Below, piece after piece: positions 39,452 through 52,359 of a stretch of DNA of 64,000 bases. Source of the stretch: Trematomus loennbergii (lineage: Eukaryota; Chordata; Actinopteri; Perciformes; Nototheniidae). The position numbers were made by a program, and so were the translations under genes. The DNA is taken from the NCBI GenBank assembly GCA_012861695.1, contig JAAOOA010000002.1:24799398-24863397 (forward strand). Reading direction: 5' to 3'. The notes beneath the pieces are model-generated. The model searched no databases, was not told where the DNA came from, and was given only the letters and a program-made list of their open reading frames with translations. Position 1 is the stretch's first letter; every line of letters starts with the position of its first letter.

Positions 39452-42400
39452 ATAATTTATAGAAGTTTTCTGTGTGAAAATCTATGGACCAAACTGGACT
39501 CCCCATCTGATAGTAAAGTTAACACTGCAGCAGAACTAATTTAGCACCACAGCAGCTCGGTTTGGAGATATGTCCTTTGCTATGGGCAGCAGACCAGTAC
39601 AACCCAGGAAAAACTAAATTAGTTTCACTGCATTACTATATGTTTGAGCTGGCTAGACACCATATTGGGGCTGGCTTATCATATTCAATATTTGACAGGG
39701 CAGTGAGTTGTGGGGAAAACAGCTGCTCAATTAAGCACACAGATTATTTAATCAGTGGTTGCTATGGTTTCCCTGGAGGTCTGTGTTCCATGTTCCATAT
39801 GCTCTGTATCAGCACCATGTGTTATCTGGATTATATGCCAATGTGTTGGGATTTAAGAGTGTATGGACGTTTAGATACCCCTCCCTCTGTAGGCATTCAT
39901 GCGTGCCAAGCTGCATGTGTTGCTGTTTGTGTTACTAATCCACAGGTTGTGAGTTTGTCCCTGTAGGGAGGAACTTAAAATGCATGATGCCTCCCCGTGC
40001 CTACATGTCGGATTAAATAACCGCAGAGCGTTTCTCAAATGCTAGTATCACGGCTGGAACTGCGTTAGATTACTGCTGCGCAAAGATAAAACAGACACAT
40101 TCAACAGCTGTATATGTTTACACATACATAGAAATAGTGGAATCTGTGCATATTCTTTTCTGTGTGTTGGTAGTCGTGACTTTGAAAACCGGGAAACAAC
40201 AGTAATAGTCCAATGATGTAACAAACGCATGCAGTTTCCGTGGAATCCTTTGCCTTAAAACGTTTCCAACTTTTATGAGGCTAAATTACATTTTGAATCA
40301 GGAAATGCATGCAAGTTATTTTCTTGGTTTCCTTGAATCTGCAGACAAAATGTATGTAAACTTGAGAGTTGATGATCAATGGAGCGTACAGTAAGTGTGA
40401 TATTTTACCTGACACATTAAATGACACTTGGGAAAAAAATGCACCAAGTTAATGGAACATACTACTGTACCTTGACACTTACATTTATCTGTAATGTCCC
40501 ATGGTTAATGGTGTATTCAGACAGCAAAAAAAAACAATATGAGGTTATGGCCTTGATCTATTTAAAGTGATGCAGTTACCACTTGACTAATAGGAGATAT
40601 TAAATAATGTAAGTCACAGTCATGGATATTGTCCAACAAAGATTAACAAGGATTGTGTGACTTCACCATTTGTGGTTTCATCCTCTAAATTTGGACAAAG
40701 TGTTGTATTTTTACTGCTTCAATTGAAGGAGGAGAAGTGCTGCAGCCTTGTCAGCCTTCATGAAGCAATCATTCTCCTAACAGCAAAGGATGAAGCCGGT
40801 CATATTATAAGATACATAAATAGACCCTGGGGTTGACTGGTAGAGTCAGAGAATGACCTTGTGTGAACAATCTTTCAATCATGATAATGCATGTCATGGT
40901 GCACATAACTGGGACCAATGTGACCATTAATATTAACACTGTAATCGCTGTCAGGTTGTGGAACTGGGCAGTACAGCAATAGGCCAACATTTTTACACAT
41001 CTTTTAAGCATTCACAACAGACCTCGGAGCAGACTGTAGTTTGCTTTAACTGGTGAGCAAGCCAAGGGGCAGGAAGATAGAGTAACAGAGCCATACAAAA
41101 TGTCTTGTTTGGTATCTTCTGGGAAAGCAACTCAAACACATTGGGCAAAGGCTCATTCACCTCTGGTGTTTATTTTTGACTATGTTGGGGGCTGGAATAC
41201 TTGCCATCGGTAAGAAGCAGGTAAGAGCTGTCCGTGCGCCTGACATCTCCACTGAGAACAGAGGAAAACCTGCACCCACATGCAAAACAGTAATGTGCAA
41301 CTGGAGGATAAAATACATGACACGAGTAAGAACACATGAAGTATGATACATTGAATAACAAAGACAACGTTGCACTTAATTGAGGAACTTATTTAAATAA
41401 TTGTTCACACTCACTATATCAAAGCCTCTTGAGCAGAACCAGTTTGAGCATTTGTGTTGTAAATGTTGTCATACTATACGTTAAGATTGTACAATACCTA
41501 AAAGCTACATTAAATCAGTCCATACAGTCAATACTGTACCTAAAGACAAAGAAACATGCAAAAAAGACATCAATAGCAGTCCAGAGGGAAATAATTACAA
41601 CAGTTTTAAAAGTTATTTTCACTATTTAACAAATGTTAAGCAACAGGTGAGGCTCAAAATGTGTTAAAGTCAAGCACTTTCAAAATAAATGCCTATTTTT
41701 TAGATAAAGATGATTTATAATGTTTTATTTGTGGATCAGGAAAAGGTAGAGCTTTTCCAGATATGACTGTTTTATTCTGCGTCTCCTCAAACTATTGGAA
41801 GTATTATAAATATTTATGACTAGGAGTTTCATGATAAAGTTGACGTGGACTGTGATGAATTTGACCAAACAACCAAACATAACCACAAACCATGCCAAAG
41901 TGTATAATTCACTGGGACTCTTTGGATTCACTCTACTGCTTTATTTCCTGATATAAAGTGTTGGTAGGTTTTGGATTAGGTACATTAAAACCTTTTTAGA
42001 AATGCACCGAACAATCACTTTTAAGGGTAATGTTCAATTAAAATAAGACGATAATACACTCTTGTTTAGCTTGTTGAGGCAGCACACAATTACTTTCTGC
42101 ATTAAGTTATTTCATTTCTTAATGTAATGCTTCGGTTGATGTTGCTACTCTGCAATGTTGACTGTTGTTGAGACTATTTGTAGCGTCATAATAATAAAAT
42201 GTGCTTAAATAATATTTGAGAGCTGTTGCTGTTTTATGGCCGCATTAGAGTGCCATTACAGTGTTTTGGTGGGAGCTGATATGGGTCCTTAAGAGAGTGC
42301 AGCATGCTGGTTTCACTCCGCCGTGTGCTACAGGGTCCATTGCGAGGATTTAAAACCATAGTCACGATTTACTGTATAACCTGATAGCAGCCACAGAGCC

Positions 42401-44595
42401 CAGGGGAGAGGCTGAGCGAGCCCAATGAAGATAAATAGCAAACTGAAGATTAAGTAGCTTCAGTTAAAGGCGAATATCACATAATTCTATTAAACATTCA
42501 ATTCATCTGTCTTGGGTCAAAGCAGTTTAGCATAAGCATTAGAATTATATTACATAAAGCAAGAAATAAGAAAGACGATTATCCTTTCAGGCCACACCGA
42601 TGTAATCTAAGCTCTATTTAGTACAAATATGTCTATAAAGTGATAAATATTTTATATATTTTTGTGTAGAATTCAGTTTTTCTAAATTGTTAACAGATAT
42701 GTTCTGAAAGCAGATGTCAGTGTTGAGACCCAGGTGGCCCATTTTACCTTACAGAATAGACCTGTTCCTGTGGTTTCTCTGAACATAAGTTTATATTCAT
42801 CACTAGATTACTGTAAATGCTGCATTTAAAATGAAAAACAACATTACCAGCAAGTTTAAAGGAAGGAAAATGGATTGATGTGAAAATTGTAATGCTGAAC
42901 CAATCCAGAACCAACTGCAATAGATTAACCATAGATTTCAGTGACTTGAGAGCTTTCAAAAATATGGTTTACTCCCCGTAGCACGGCAATGCCATGAATC
43001 AGCATGTTGTGAACATACTGGGAAAATAATGTGTCCTCTTTATTATTTAAAAGAAAAAGTGTGATGTAAAATCCAACAACAGGACAGTAGAAATGCTTAT
43101 CGTCACCCCCTTGTGAAATTATCCACACATTTTATTTGTCTAAAGGATGTGAAAAGCAGTTCCTGACTATTTATATGTTTACAATGTATATAATATATAA
43201 TAATATATTATTCACAAAAAAGCCAACAAGAGTTGTAGAACTGTCTCATGGTATTTAATCTGCTGTGTAGAGTTGTTTTTATTCAATAAGCCCAATTTTA
43301 ACAGAAATACCCTAATTACTTTTTTTCTTCTACCATACCAGGCTGTTATTGTTCATTTTTTATTTTCACGCACCTGCAGACATTCAAATATGTAAATGTA
43401 TATGTAAATGTGATCAGTATACATAATATTATCAAACAAAATCACCCCTTTGTGAATCCATAAATGACATGTCTTCATTTGATTGGAATTACAGATGGTT
43501 TGTCCTGGAAATTAAACACATTTCTCGAGGGCGTTGTTGCTTTTGTTGTGTACCAAAGCCTCAGAAATGTCAAATTAGGTAATGATCAAACCCATTTGAG
43601 ACTACCCACCTACTTCACTCAACAATGATAGCAGCAACAACAATTTTAGCTCTTGATTTGAAGACCCATGCCTTTTGTTTCCATCATTTGATTGCCACAT
43701 TCAAAATGAGTTTCCAAGGGTGTGGTTGTGCCGGTCACAATCACTGAAGCAGAAATAAAAGCTCCTTGGCAGCGGGGGGGCATCACACAAACAACTCATC
43801 AGACAGGCGGCAGGAAGTGTTCTGTCTTTGTATGTCTTTGTTCATGCAGGGCAGTGACATGTGGTGCAGTGCAAGATGCTTTTCTTTGGCAAATCGGGAT
43901 GACAGGTGAAAACCTTCCAAAGGGGGGGGTCATGAATTATAGAGTTCATGCAATTTAATTGTGCTTTGGATTTATTGATGTTAACATATATAATTCAAAG
44001 GTGTGTGAGTGTTTCTGTGTGAAATAGATTTGTGTTTTAGTGTGTAAACGTGAGCGAGAATGAGAATAACGTGAGGTCTGGCTTGATTGATATTTATTGA
44101 TGCATGAGTTACTGGAAAGAGGATTCTGGAGAGCTATCAAGATTCAATCAGACGGAAGATAAAATGACTTGTAATCACAGTGTTGGTGTCCAGTTGGACG
44201 ACTTGGGCACACCTATAAAGAATGTATAGTTGCTCGTGATGCATGTGATTTCTAAGAAATTACCTAAATGATACGATCACGAAAAAAGAAAGAAGGAGAG
44301 AAGAGATAGCACGCTAAAAGGGAGCGGCTGCAATTCAAGAGGGACGAGAGGGAGTGTAGTGTGTCAGCAGACTGTTCGGCATGTTCAAGGTCAGGCGGGG
44401 AATGATCTGCCTGAAGGGAGCTGGCACAAAGAGCACGGAGCAGGGCGAAGAGGGAGACAAGAACCAGAACAACAAAGAGAGAAGATGGCAGGAGGTCATC
44501 TGATGGGGGACACATGAAGAGCAATGTAGTATAGAGAAAATAAACATATGAAAGGAGAGTAAAAAAAGAAGGGAACAACACAACAGACTGCAAGG
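39452..44595. other. Non-coding DNA, no gene recognised
   Basis: Single-copy, AT-rich sequence. The longest frame (39562-39966 plus, 134 codons) has no recognisable domain and an unremarkable composition. 42230-42440 is of somewhat higher complexity. Short G runs lie near 43774-43780 and 43922-43929, and the plus strand is purine-rich at about 44278-44590. Confidence 0.5.
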
Positions 44596-44990
44596 AATTG
44601 AATCAGAATCAGAAACAGGTTTATTGCCAGGCAGGTTCGCACATACTAGGAATTTGACTTGATGTCATGGTGCATACATAAATGAAAAAAACAAGAAATC
44701 TAATATAAAACACAGAATCTTTTACACCGTAATAAAATAAAATACAGTTAAATAGCAATAAAAATTAAATAAAGCAGTCATTTCCATGGAAATAGAATGC
44801 TATGAATGAATCTTAGAATATAAACTATGAAATGTGAAATAAGAATATGTGCAGTAAGGAGTATGAACATTGTGTGCATTAATGTAATGCATATAGTCTA
44901 TGATGTGGCAGAGGTAAAGTGTCAGCGGGGGGTCCGGGCCTTGTTTAAGAGGCCGGTAGCAGAGGGGAAGAAACTGAATGCAGGAGGAAT
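44596..44990 (-). mobile_element. LINE 3'-end fragment, another family
   Basis: The left edge carries a short repeat (GAATCA/GAATCAGAA) followed by 'acaggtttattgccag', a form common at the 3' ends of fish L2/Rex1-type LINEs. At about 44925-44975 the minus strand can be read as a LINE C-terminus (FFPSATGLLNKA). The tail differs from the 7-bp-tail family at 32.5, 37.4 and 57.2 kb, so this is a separate family or subfamily. No RT core remains. Confidence 0.65.
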
Positions 44991-46924
44991 ACCGGGAGGA
45001 GATTGAGTAAAGACACATATAACAGAGGATTTCAGCAAAATAAGCTGGAGTGGAAAGGATGGGTTGAGAAAGGTGAATGAAATACATGTATTACAACGTG
45101 CACAAGAGAAAGATGAGAAGAAATGCCCCGAGAAATCTTAAATTGCTTCAAACTCACTATCATTTTACTACATTTGGGAGTCAGGGTGGAGAACCCGAGT
45201 GAAGGGGGAGAAATCAGTTAAAGGACTGGAGGAGTTCTTCAGGCACATCCTGTATTACATAAACAAAAGGACACGTGTTGCTAGAGATGCTCCCACACAA
45301 ACACATGTACTTTCCTTCTTTGCCATTTTTATCTTTGTTTGTTGTTGTCTTTTCTCCTGTGTTTTCATTAACTCGATGCTCTCCATTTTTCTCTCCCACA
45401 TCGGCCCCCTCCTTCTCCTTTATCTTCTGTTTCATTTTCACTTGGATTTTCTCCCAAAACAAGCAGTTTCTCTTTTACAGTAAATGGGACTTTTCTTTGG
45501 CTCTCTTTGTCCGTCTATACCTCAATTTGGCTTTTGTCCTGGTGCACAGATTCATTCAATTTATTTCTATGAAAAGCCCACACCAGGACAGTCGTCAGAG
45601 CAGATTACTGATGTACAGCACATTCCGCGGATAGCTTTTTTCTTTCTTTTATTGTCTGTGGCTTATTGTGCCATGCAGCCACCCACAGACAGGGTGAGGT
45701 ATGAACATACCACCAATGAAATGCAGATAATCCTTTACATTTAGAGAAAACAATACAAGCACTGGGTGTTCATTTTTTATCTTGGCTTAATTATTTAACC
45801 CAATAATTTAATAATTTATACTTTGGGAAATAAATCTTGGCAAGGACTGTTGTACCATGTTAGTAGCAATTTTGTTGCATAAAAAGTTTGAATGTGCGTC
45901 AATCAAAGAATTGTGCTGTTAATTAACAGATTCTAGTTAGTAAAACCGCTCCAGAAAACTGCTTGTATCTGCATAGTTTCGCGTGCGTATAGCCCTATTA
46001 TTTACACGAGGCCGATAGAAACTGACCCCACAAACGATAACGGGTCCCAAGGTGGATAGATTTGCAAACGAAACGCTCTGGGGGGTCAACCGAGTCCGTG
46101 TAATCACCTCTATACGAATATTTCCTGAAAAAATAGCGATAGCCCCACCTCTCCTGCTCACTGCTGTAGCAACTATCAAAAATAGCTGTGTTAATTAAAC
46201 GCACAAGGGGTTCTTGAATGAAATAATATTATAAAAGGCAAACCAGAATTGTTAACGCCCAATATACTCCTTAAACAAAATAAACAGAGTCAGATTTCAT
46301 GCATTGATCCATTATATTGACAAAGGAGCATCTCACCCGGTGTTTGTAGAGAATATCTCTCTTTCTGAGCCGTCCTCTCCACAGAGACGTGCTTCTTGGT
46401 CGGTCGATGCAATATCCACAGATTCGGTTTCTTTCAGTTAACTTCCCCATTGCATTTATCCATATGCTGAGGAAATGACTATATCCCGCTGAATACCAGC
46501 AATCGCCACACGCACTTCCTCCTGTCAGTAGCTACTGCTAGTGCTACTGCTACTGACCATGCTACAGATATTAGTGCAACATCTACAGCTCCTCTACCAC
46601 AACCATCAGCAACTAGTGGACATGGAGAATTACATGAACTACATGTTGCTAAATACACCGCGGGGCATAAACAGAAGGGTAGCCATGGCAACATTGCGGC
46701 GGGGCTGCTCGGGCTGCTCTTCTTCGCTGCTTTTGGTGTATTTTGGCGGAAGTTACAGCGCCACTTACAGTCCCGGCATATGTACTACAGCGTTTCCAGC
46801 GGTCTCGTTTGAACAGACACGTTAAATGAAACGAATGCATGTGAACGGAAGCCTTTTTTGAATACGCATACTGTGCATAAACGCAAACGTTCCCGTGTGA
46901 GTGGGGCCTAAGAGTCACAACCAT
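44991..46924. other. Non-coding DNA with a CpG-richer patch
   Basis: No gene recognised. From about 45940 to 46910 the sequence has more CpG and a different texture from its surroundings, ending in GTGTGAGTGGGGCC. Such ends occur in fish DNA transposons, but I could not find a matching inverted end, so no element is called. A frame at 45199-45483 and its overlapping neighbours show no known domain. Confidence 0.45.
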
Positions 46925-46985
46925 ATGTTTTTTGGCACAGCGGTGCCTTGCGCTAAATGCTCAAGTCAGCATGCTAACATTCAAA
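46925..46985 (-). repeat. Fragment of a dispersed teleost repeat
   Basis: On the minus strand this reads GTTAGCATGCTGAC... and GGCACCGCTGTGCC, phrases I remember from a widespread teleost repeat. The same family appears to be present, degenerate, at 63110-63665, where AGGCACCGCT also occurs. Only about 60 bp are recognisable. Confidence 0.4.
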
Positions 46986-47452
46986 GGCAAAGTTGTAAAT
47001 GACATCGGATGACATTGGTTGCTGATGTCGTCATGCACACTGTGATTAGTAAAGCTGTTTCCGAGGTCAGAACAGATAGCAAATGTATCAACCAGTACAT
47101 CCTATGTTCCATCTCCTGCTTTGCATTTGAAGTTGCACTTATGCAAATAAAAACCGTGCTCATTAACTGAGAGCTTGAAGCGTTGAGGCCGTTTTTCATA
47201 AAGAATGCTTTTAATAAATGCTGACAACCACTTCACTGTGACATATAATATTGATATAGATGATAAATATTTAATTGATGATAACTCTTGATATCATCAA
47301 GGTAAGCCACATCCCTTTGTATCTATCTATCTACATATTCACTGTGTACATATACAGCATGTTAAAACCAAAAATGGCAGTCAACGTTTTTTTTCCATCT
47401 TCCATGTAACAGCATACAACCCGCAAGCAGACATATTATTATAATGTAAAAA
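46986..47452. other. Short non-coding stretch
   Basis: AT-rich sequence before the third GT array. Contains the small palindrome CTTGATATCATCAAG at about 47287-47301. Nothing else recognised. Confidence 0.5.
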
Positions 47453-47470
47453 ATGCGTGTATACGTGTGT

Positions 47471-47551
<81 letters not shown>

Positions 47552-47654
47552 TGTGTGTGTGTGTATGGTGTGTGTGTGTGTGTGTACATGTGTGTGTGTG
47601 TGTACGTGTGTGTGTACGTACGTGTGTGTGTACATACGTGTGTGTGTGTACGTG

Positions 47655-47740
<86 letters not shown>
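47453..47740 (+). repeat. Compound (GT)n microsatellite with ACGT/ACAT interruptions
   Basis: About 290 bp of alternating purine-pyrimidine sequence. Two nearly pure GT blocks flank a middle part (about 47580-47660) with repeated TGTAC, ACGTAC and ACATAC interruptions. The whole array keeps purine-pyrimidine alternation almost throughout. Confidence 0.97.
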
Positions 47741-47741
<1 letters not shown>

Positions 47742-48712
47742 GGTTATTAATAGATCACTTGATAGGTGTAATGGCTCTGCAAGTTAATCAGAATGATTGA
47801 AATGGAAATAGATGAAAGCTGTCAGAGAGGTTGAAAGTCAAAGTAGGATAAATCACTGCTGTAGTGGGGTGACCGTGTAACTACATTATTTAACCTTTAC
47901 TCGGTTTGAACCTTTTCACTTTTGATAAGCAAGTTCAATGATCATTGCTTTGAAAGACACCTGATGCTTCATACATATAAATGAAGATACAAAAAGAAAA
48001 TGTGAGTTACATGTGTGTCTTATGAATCGTTATTCCTCATTTCAATTCAGTCCACATAAACAGAAACACACCTACACACACAGACCAACTCAGAGCCATA
48101 TGCCTGATGTAGGGATATTAATGCACTCACACGCAACTCCATTTCACCGACTGACGTTTGGTCATTGTGAAGCCAGAAGCCCATCGTGCAGCTGTAACAG
48201 GGTGGGATTAGGAGGAAAACATGATCAGAAGTGATGAAACCTGGTTACAGGCACGACCAATACAATAAGTTTAAAAGTGGCCCACTTTCCTGATGAAAAA
48301 TAGGTGTATGGAGTGGATCCCCCACTTGGGTTTCTCCAGGGGGAAATTAATGTTGTTGTGTTGGAAATGGATTCACCATGACTGAGCATACAGCACCTTA
48401 ATTCATGGTATAGTCTTCGAGGAGATATCACATTTGTTTGAAGTGTTGCTCAGGTTTTACACTCCAGATGTCATGTTACACAGCTGAGAGTAAGCTGTCA
48501 TTCACATCATCCCCACAAGTCTATAGCCTAAGCTTAATGCTTCACACAAAGTTCTCCACAGAGTGTCTATCAGTCACAAATTACCTGTAGTATTTTTTCA
48601 AGCCATGAGGAAAATATAAAGCCAGGCCTTTTATCTAAATTGTTTCCAAAATGAGTGTGAAGTCCTTATTGTATGTTGTATCAAAAGACTAAACTTAACT
48701 ACTTTTTTTTGT
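47741..48712. other. Non-coding DNA, nothing recognised
   Basis: AT-rich sequence with no supported gene or repeat. The frames present are short and unremarkable. Confidence 0.5.
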
Positions 48713-49062
48713 GCGGCAGTGGCTCAGTCTGTAGGGACTTGGTCTTGGAACCGAAGGGTCGCCGGTTCATGTCCCCATCGGACCAACGGAAAAAAAATGG
48801 AGAGGTGCCAGTTCACCTCCAAGGCCACTGCCAAGGTGCCCTTGAGCAAGGCACCTAACCTTGAATCTGCTCCCTTGGTGCCGGGTACCTGGCAGCCTCT
48901 CTGCTCTGCCACCTCTCCTCTGCATGTGGTTGTGTGTGTGCATGTATATATCCTCTGTGTGTGTGCATGTATATCCTCCCCTGTGTGTGTAATATGTGTA
49001 AACACAACAGAGTGGGGAAATTTCCCTGTAAGGGATTAATAAAGTATATCTTCTTCTTCTTT
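48713..49062 (+). mobile_element. tRNA-derived SINE
   Basis: A head of about 65 bp resembles a tRNA gene. An A-box-like TGGCTCAGTCTG lies at 48720-48731 and a B-box-like GGTTCATGTCC at 48764-48774, 32 bp apart, which is the internal RNA polymerase III promoter. A body with GAGCAAGGCACCTAACC follows, then a GT-rich variable part. The tail GGGATTAATAAAGTATATC runs into (TTC)n at about 49050-49062. This layout is that of fish tRNA-related SINEs. It does not fold into a proper tRNA and has no CCA-type end or tRNA 3' arm, so it is not a tRNA gene. No clear target duplication was found. Confidence 0.85.
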
Positions 49063-49610
49063 TTGGCAAAACTAATAAATTGCATTTTCATGGTAGATAT
49101 TCCTGCCAATTGAAAATACTTTGTATTCGAATACACTTTATAAAATTGAAGCTGACCATAGCCACGTTCTCCTGTGTAGATACTAGATCTTAATGTATAC
49201 CAGGCTCTTCAGGAATTTCCACCATATGAAATATTCCGAACCAGGGGTCAATTTAAGCTTCCCACGTAAACACATACACACTCACACACATTTTCTCACA
49301 CTATTTGACAGAGAGCCAGACTGTTAGAGGACTATCAGCAGGCTCGATCATCCCATCAGCACTTTGATGGTGAAGTGATCAGCGGGGTTGTGATGCTGGA
49401 GGTTAACCAGAGCAGCAGGGTAGTATTTACTCAACACAAATCTGATGAGCGCTGACAGCAGATGCCAGTAGGTTTTCCTACGCCGGGATCTCATGCTAAG
49501 CTGCTTGCAGTAGCATATCAACATTATTTTACAAAACAGATGTGATAATGTTCCTGCAGAAAACCTCTTTCGGAAACACTCACTCAAAGATTGACAAGGC
49601 TTTCGTGGCA
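49063..49610. other. Non-coding DNA between SINE and MITE
   Basis: About 550 bp with no recognised gene or repeat. A minus-strand frame of 87 codons (49348-49611) has no known domain. Confidence 0.45.
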
Positions 49611-50227
49611 CTTGTGATCAGTGTTGGACAGTCACTTAAATGAATGAATTTGATCCTATTATAAGTACTGTACGTCAGCACAATTATGAGGTACTTGTGC
49701 TTTAATTGAGCATGTTTCATGTACTGCTACTTAATGCTTTACTAGAATTCATAGCCATATAATCACTACATAAAAAAAATATTGAAGTTTCTTTGACCAT
49801 TAAGATTTTAGCATAATAGCACAAAGAAAAATGACAAGTATACCATAGCACATGATAATGTATCATGTATTGTAAAACGTTAAGAAACAAAATGTATTGA
49901 TCCCATTATAAAATGCATTAGCTACCAGAAATATATAGTAAAAAAATAAGCACTTCTTTACAAGCTGAAACAAGTAATAAACACCTTAATGCATTTAAAA
50001 TCACAACATTATTAAATACCTTTTTTCTGAATTCTCTTTCCATTGTTCAGAATGATAAATGTTGCTTTTTGTACCTTTGGTGCATTTTGATAACACTTTT
50101 GTACTCTCAGCTATGTAACATATTGGATGTACGACATTTGTAACAGAGAGTTTCTACTCAGTGGTATTATACTTTTACTTTAGTAAAATATGAATTACTT
50201 ACACATTGTTCCACCACTAATTATGAT
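49611..50227. mobile_element. hAT-type MITE
   Basis: The element (49619-50219) starts CAGTGTTGGACAGT. Its right end reads TAGTGGTGGAACAA on the opposite strand, a degenerate pair of inverted ends. The interior near both ends is made of degenerate AAGTAC / TTTTACTTTAGTAAA phrases, typical of a very common fish repeat (from memory). The flanking octamers CTTGTGAT (49611-49618) and ATTATGAT (50220-50227) match at 6 of 8 positions and could be a decayed 8-bp target duplication, as in hAT elements. No coding capacity. An old copy, judging by its divergence. Confidence 0.7.
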
Positions 50228-52283
50228 GATCAATCCTCTTTTCTAAAGCTCTAAATTGGAAGCTCTTGGAGGCTTGGACCCTAAATTGTTCCATTTTGCG
50301 GATAACATCCCCAAACAGCCTATTATCCATTTCAGAGCTGAAATGATACATGGACGGATGCCTGACTATCACCACGATGAGCAGCCCAGCCCATCGGTTC
50401 CATTATAACAACGGGCAATTTGTCCTGATTCCAGTAGTGATTTCCAGTAGAGCATTTTTGTCATTAAACACACATTTTCATCCTGAGTGTCAAAGTAACA
50501 TTGGCATGAACAGGAAACCCCCCACAGTATTCAAACCATCCATGCAGTGAGACTTCCTGACAAGATTGGAAGCAAATCAAATCAGAGAGATGCTTTTTTT
50601 TACTTGAGCAAACACTGTAACGAAACCAGATCAGACAGACGTAGAACACATTTCATTATATTTATAGAAGTATAGCATGTCATCTTTGAAAGGAATGACA
50701 AATTGGTTAATCACCTGAGGAAAAAAAAGGATGCCAAAATAAGACTGGCTTATGGCATTTTGGGATTGAAAGAGTGTTTATGTGCACAGGATATTTTAAG
50801 GGCATGTAAAACACCATTTGAATTAAGTAATGCAAGGGGAAAAAAGGAAAAAAACAAGTGTCAACCGTTCCTAAGGGATGTGAAGTGTCCAAAGGAGGTA
50901 CGTAGCCAAAAGATGATAATGAGAAAGATTTGTTTTAAGTATAACTATAACATCTTGGAATGAGCCTTTCATTTCTTGAAGGAAGTTAGAAAACAACAAC
51001 AATAAAGCTGTCATATTCATCACTTAAGCTCAGCTTAGCTAAGCAGGAAAAGTGGAAACATGCATGGGAAACAGCCAGGCTTTGTCTAAATGATATAAAT
51101 CTGGTGTTTCGAAGGAGTCACGTGCTGGACTATTTATTTGCCTGGAGAAGTTACTGTTCACTATGGCTTGTCCATTATTTTGAACCACATGGTGATAACA
51201 GGACTCACCAGGAAGTTAAAGGGACAAATAGACATTTATGGACTTCGCTTTTTGAAGGAATTAAACAAAAAGTACACTTCTCAGCTTAAGGAGCAAGATG
51301 GATTTGTATACATTTAGGACAGAGCTGGCTTTTTCCCTGTGTTAATTTCCTACACTTAGCCTGCTTCATATTGCACAGACAGACATGACTTAATCTCAAC
51401 TAAAACACAGCGAAAAAGGCATATCTACTGTACCCATATAATGCATATAGAGATACCGTATCTGCCTCTATTGAAATCTGATAAGCAGAAGGGACACTAA
51501 TTGTTTGTCAGATGTGTTTTGCTGCTTCATTCCCCTTAATAAAGTGGAACAGAGAGCATATTGCAAGTAGACCCTCAAACAATACAAATTTGATTCATGT
51601 CATTGCATCCTGCACATCTTCCAGGCGTTGTCCAGTTTTATTGCATCAAGGCTCAACCATCTGCGACTGGACACACCCCCTGGCGCTGCATCACATGTCA
51701 TTCTGTGTTAAAGGATTGACAAAGTGCCCAAGTGTCCGCTCCAGTTGCTGCCACTTCAGAGCTCTGGTGTTACAGTGTGGCATCAAAGGCTGCAGATGTC
51801 TTTGCGGATGCTTTGTACTTTACAACCGGCTATAAAGACTTTTACTTGTTTTATCATTCTTAACTCTGTAAATGTCACTTTGATTTATGAGCAACTTTTT
51901 AGTATGATAAGGATTCCTAAAAAACCTTATTGTGGGGAGGGGATGGCAGATGGGGACAGAAAATGGAGATAGGACCAGAGTGGGAGTGGCAGAGAGATGG
52001 GCAGGAAGGGACAGTGAGCATGAGAGAAGATAAAACAGACAGTGGAGAATTGAAGTTAAATTGTTTCTTTGATGACAGCAGGACACCCAGAATCTGACTT
52101 CAAATATTAGCGTATCTGAGATCTCTTCCATCTCTGCCCTCGCAATCTAGATCCCCTCTTGTCTCTGTCGACATCCATTTTTCTCCCAATCTTTCTCCTT
52201 GTCTACTCAATTTCCCCCCACTCAAATTCTTCATCCTCTTTCTCTTACATCCCACGCAGATAGTCGTCTCCCACCCACTCCTG
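50228..52283. other. Non-coding DNA, no gene recognised
   Basis: No recognisable coding sequence or repeat. From about 52130 the plus strand becomes strongly pyrimidine-rich, leading into the perfect hairpin. Confidence 0.5.
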
Positions 52284-52359
52284 AAGAAATGGAACAAGTA
52301 AAAAGTGCGTCAGAGATGGAAAACCATCTCTGACGCACTTTTTACTTGTTCCATTTCTT
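52284..52359. repeat. Perfect 36-bp inverted repeat with 4-nt loop
   Basis: The left arm 52284-52319 and right arm 52324-52359 are exact reverse complements over 36 nt, separated by AAAA (52320-52323). The arms are mixed sequence, not a simple repeat (inner part GTGCGTCAGAGATGG). The next outer bases do not pair. There is no TIR-element context. It could be a recent template-switch foldback, an RNA hairpin source, or an assembly/library artefact. Confidence 0.95.

Noticed and set aside
45940..46920. A complete DNA transposon covering the CpG-richer patch
   Set aside because: The right side ends in a transposon-like GTGTGAGTGGGGCC, but I could not find a matching inverted end or target duplication on the left.
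48713..48790. A tRNA gene
   Set aside because: It has A- and B-box-like sequences but no consistent cloverleaf or 3' acceptor arm, and it continues into a SINE body and tail.
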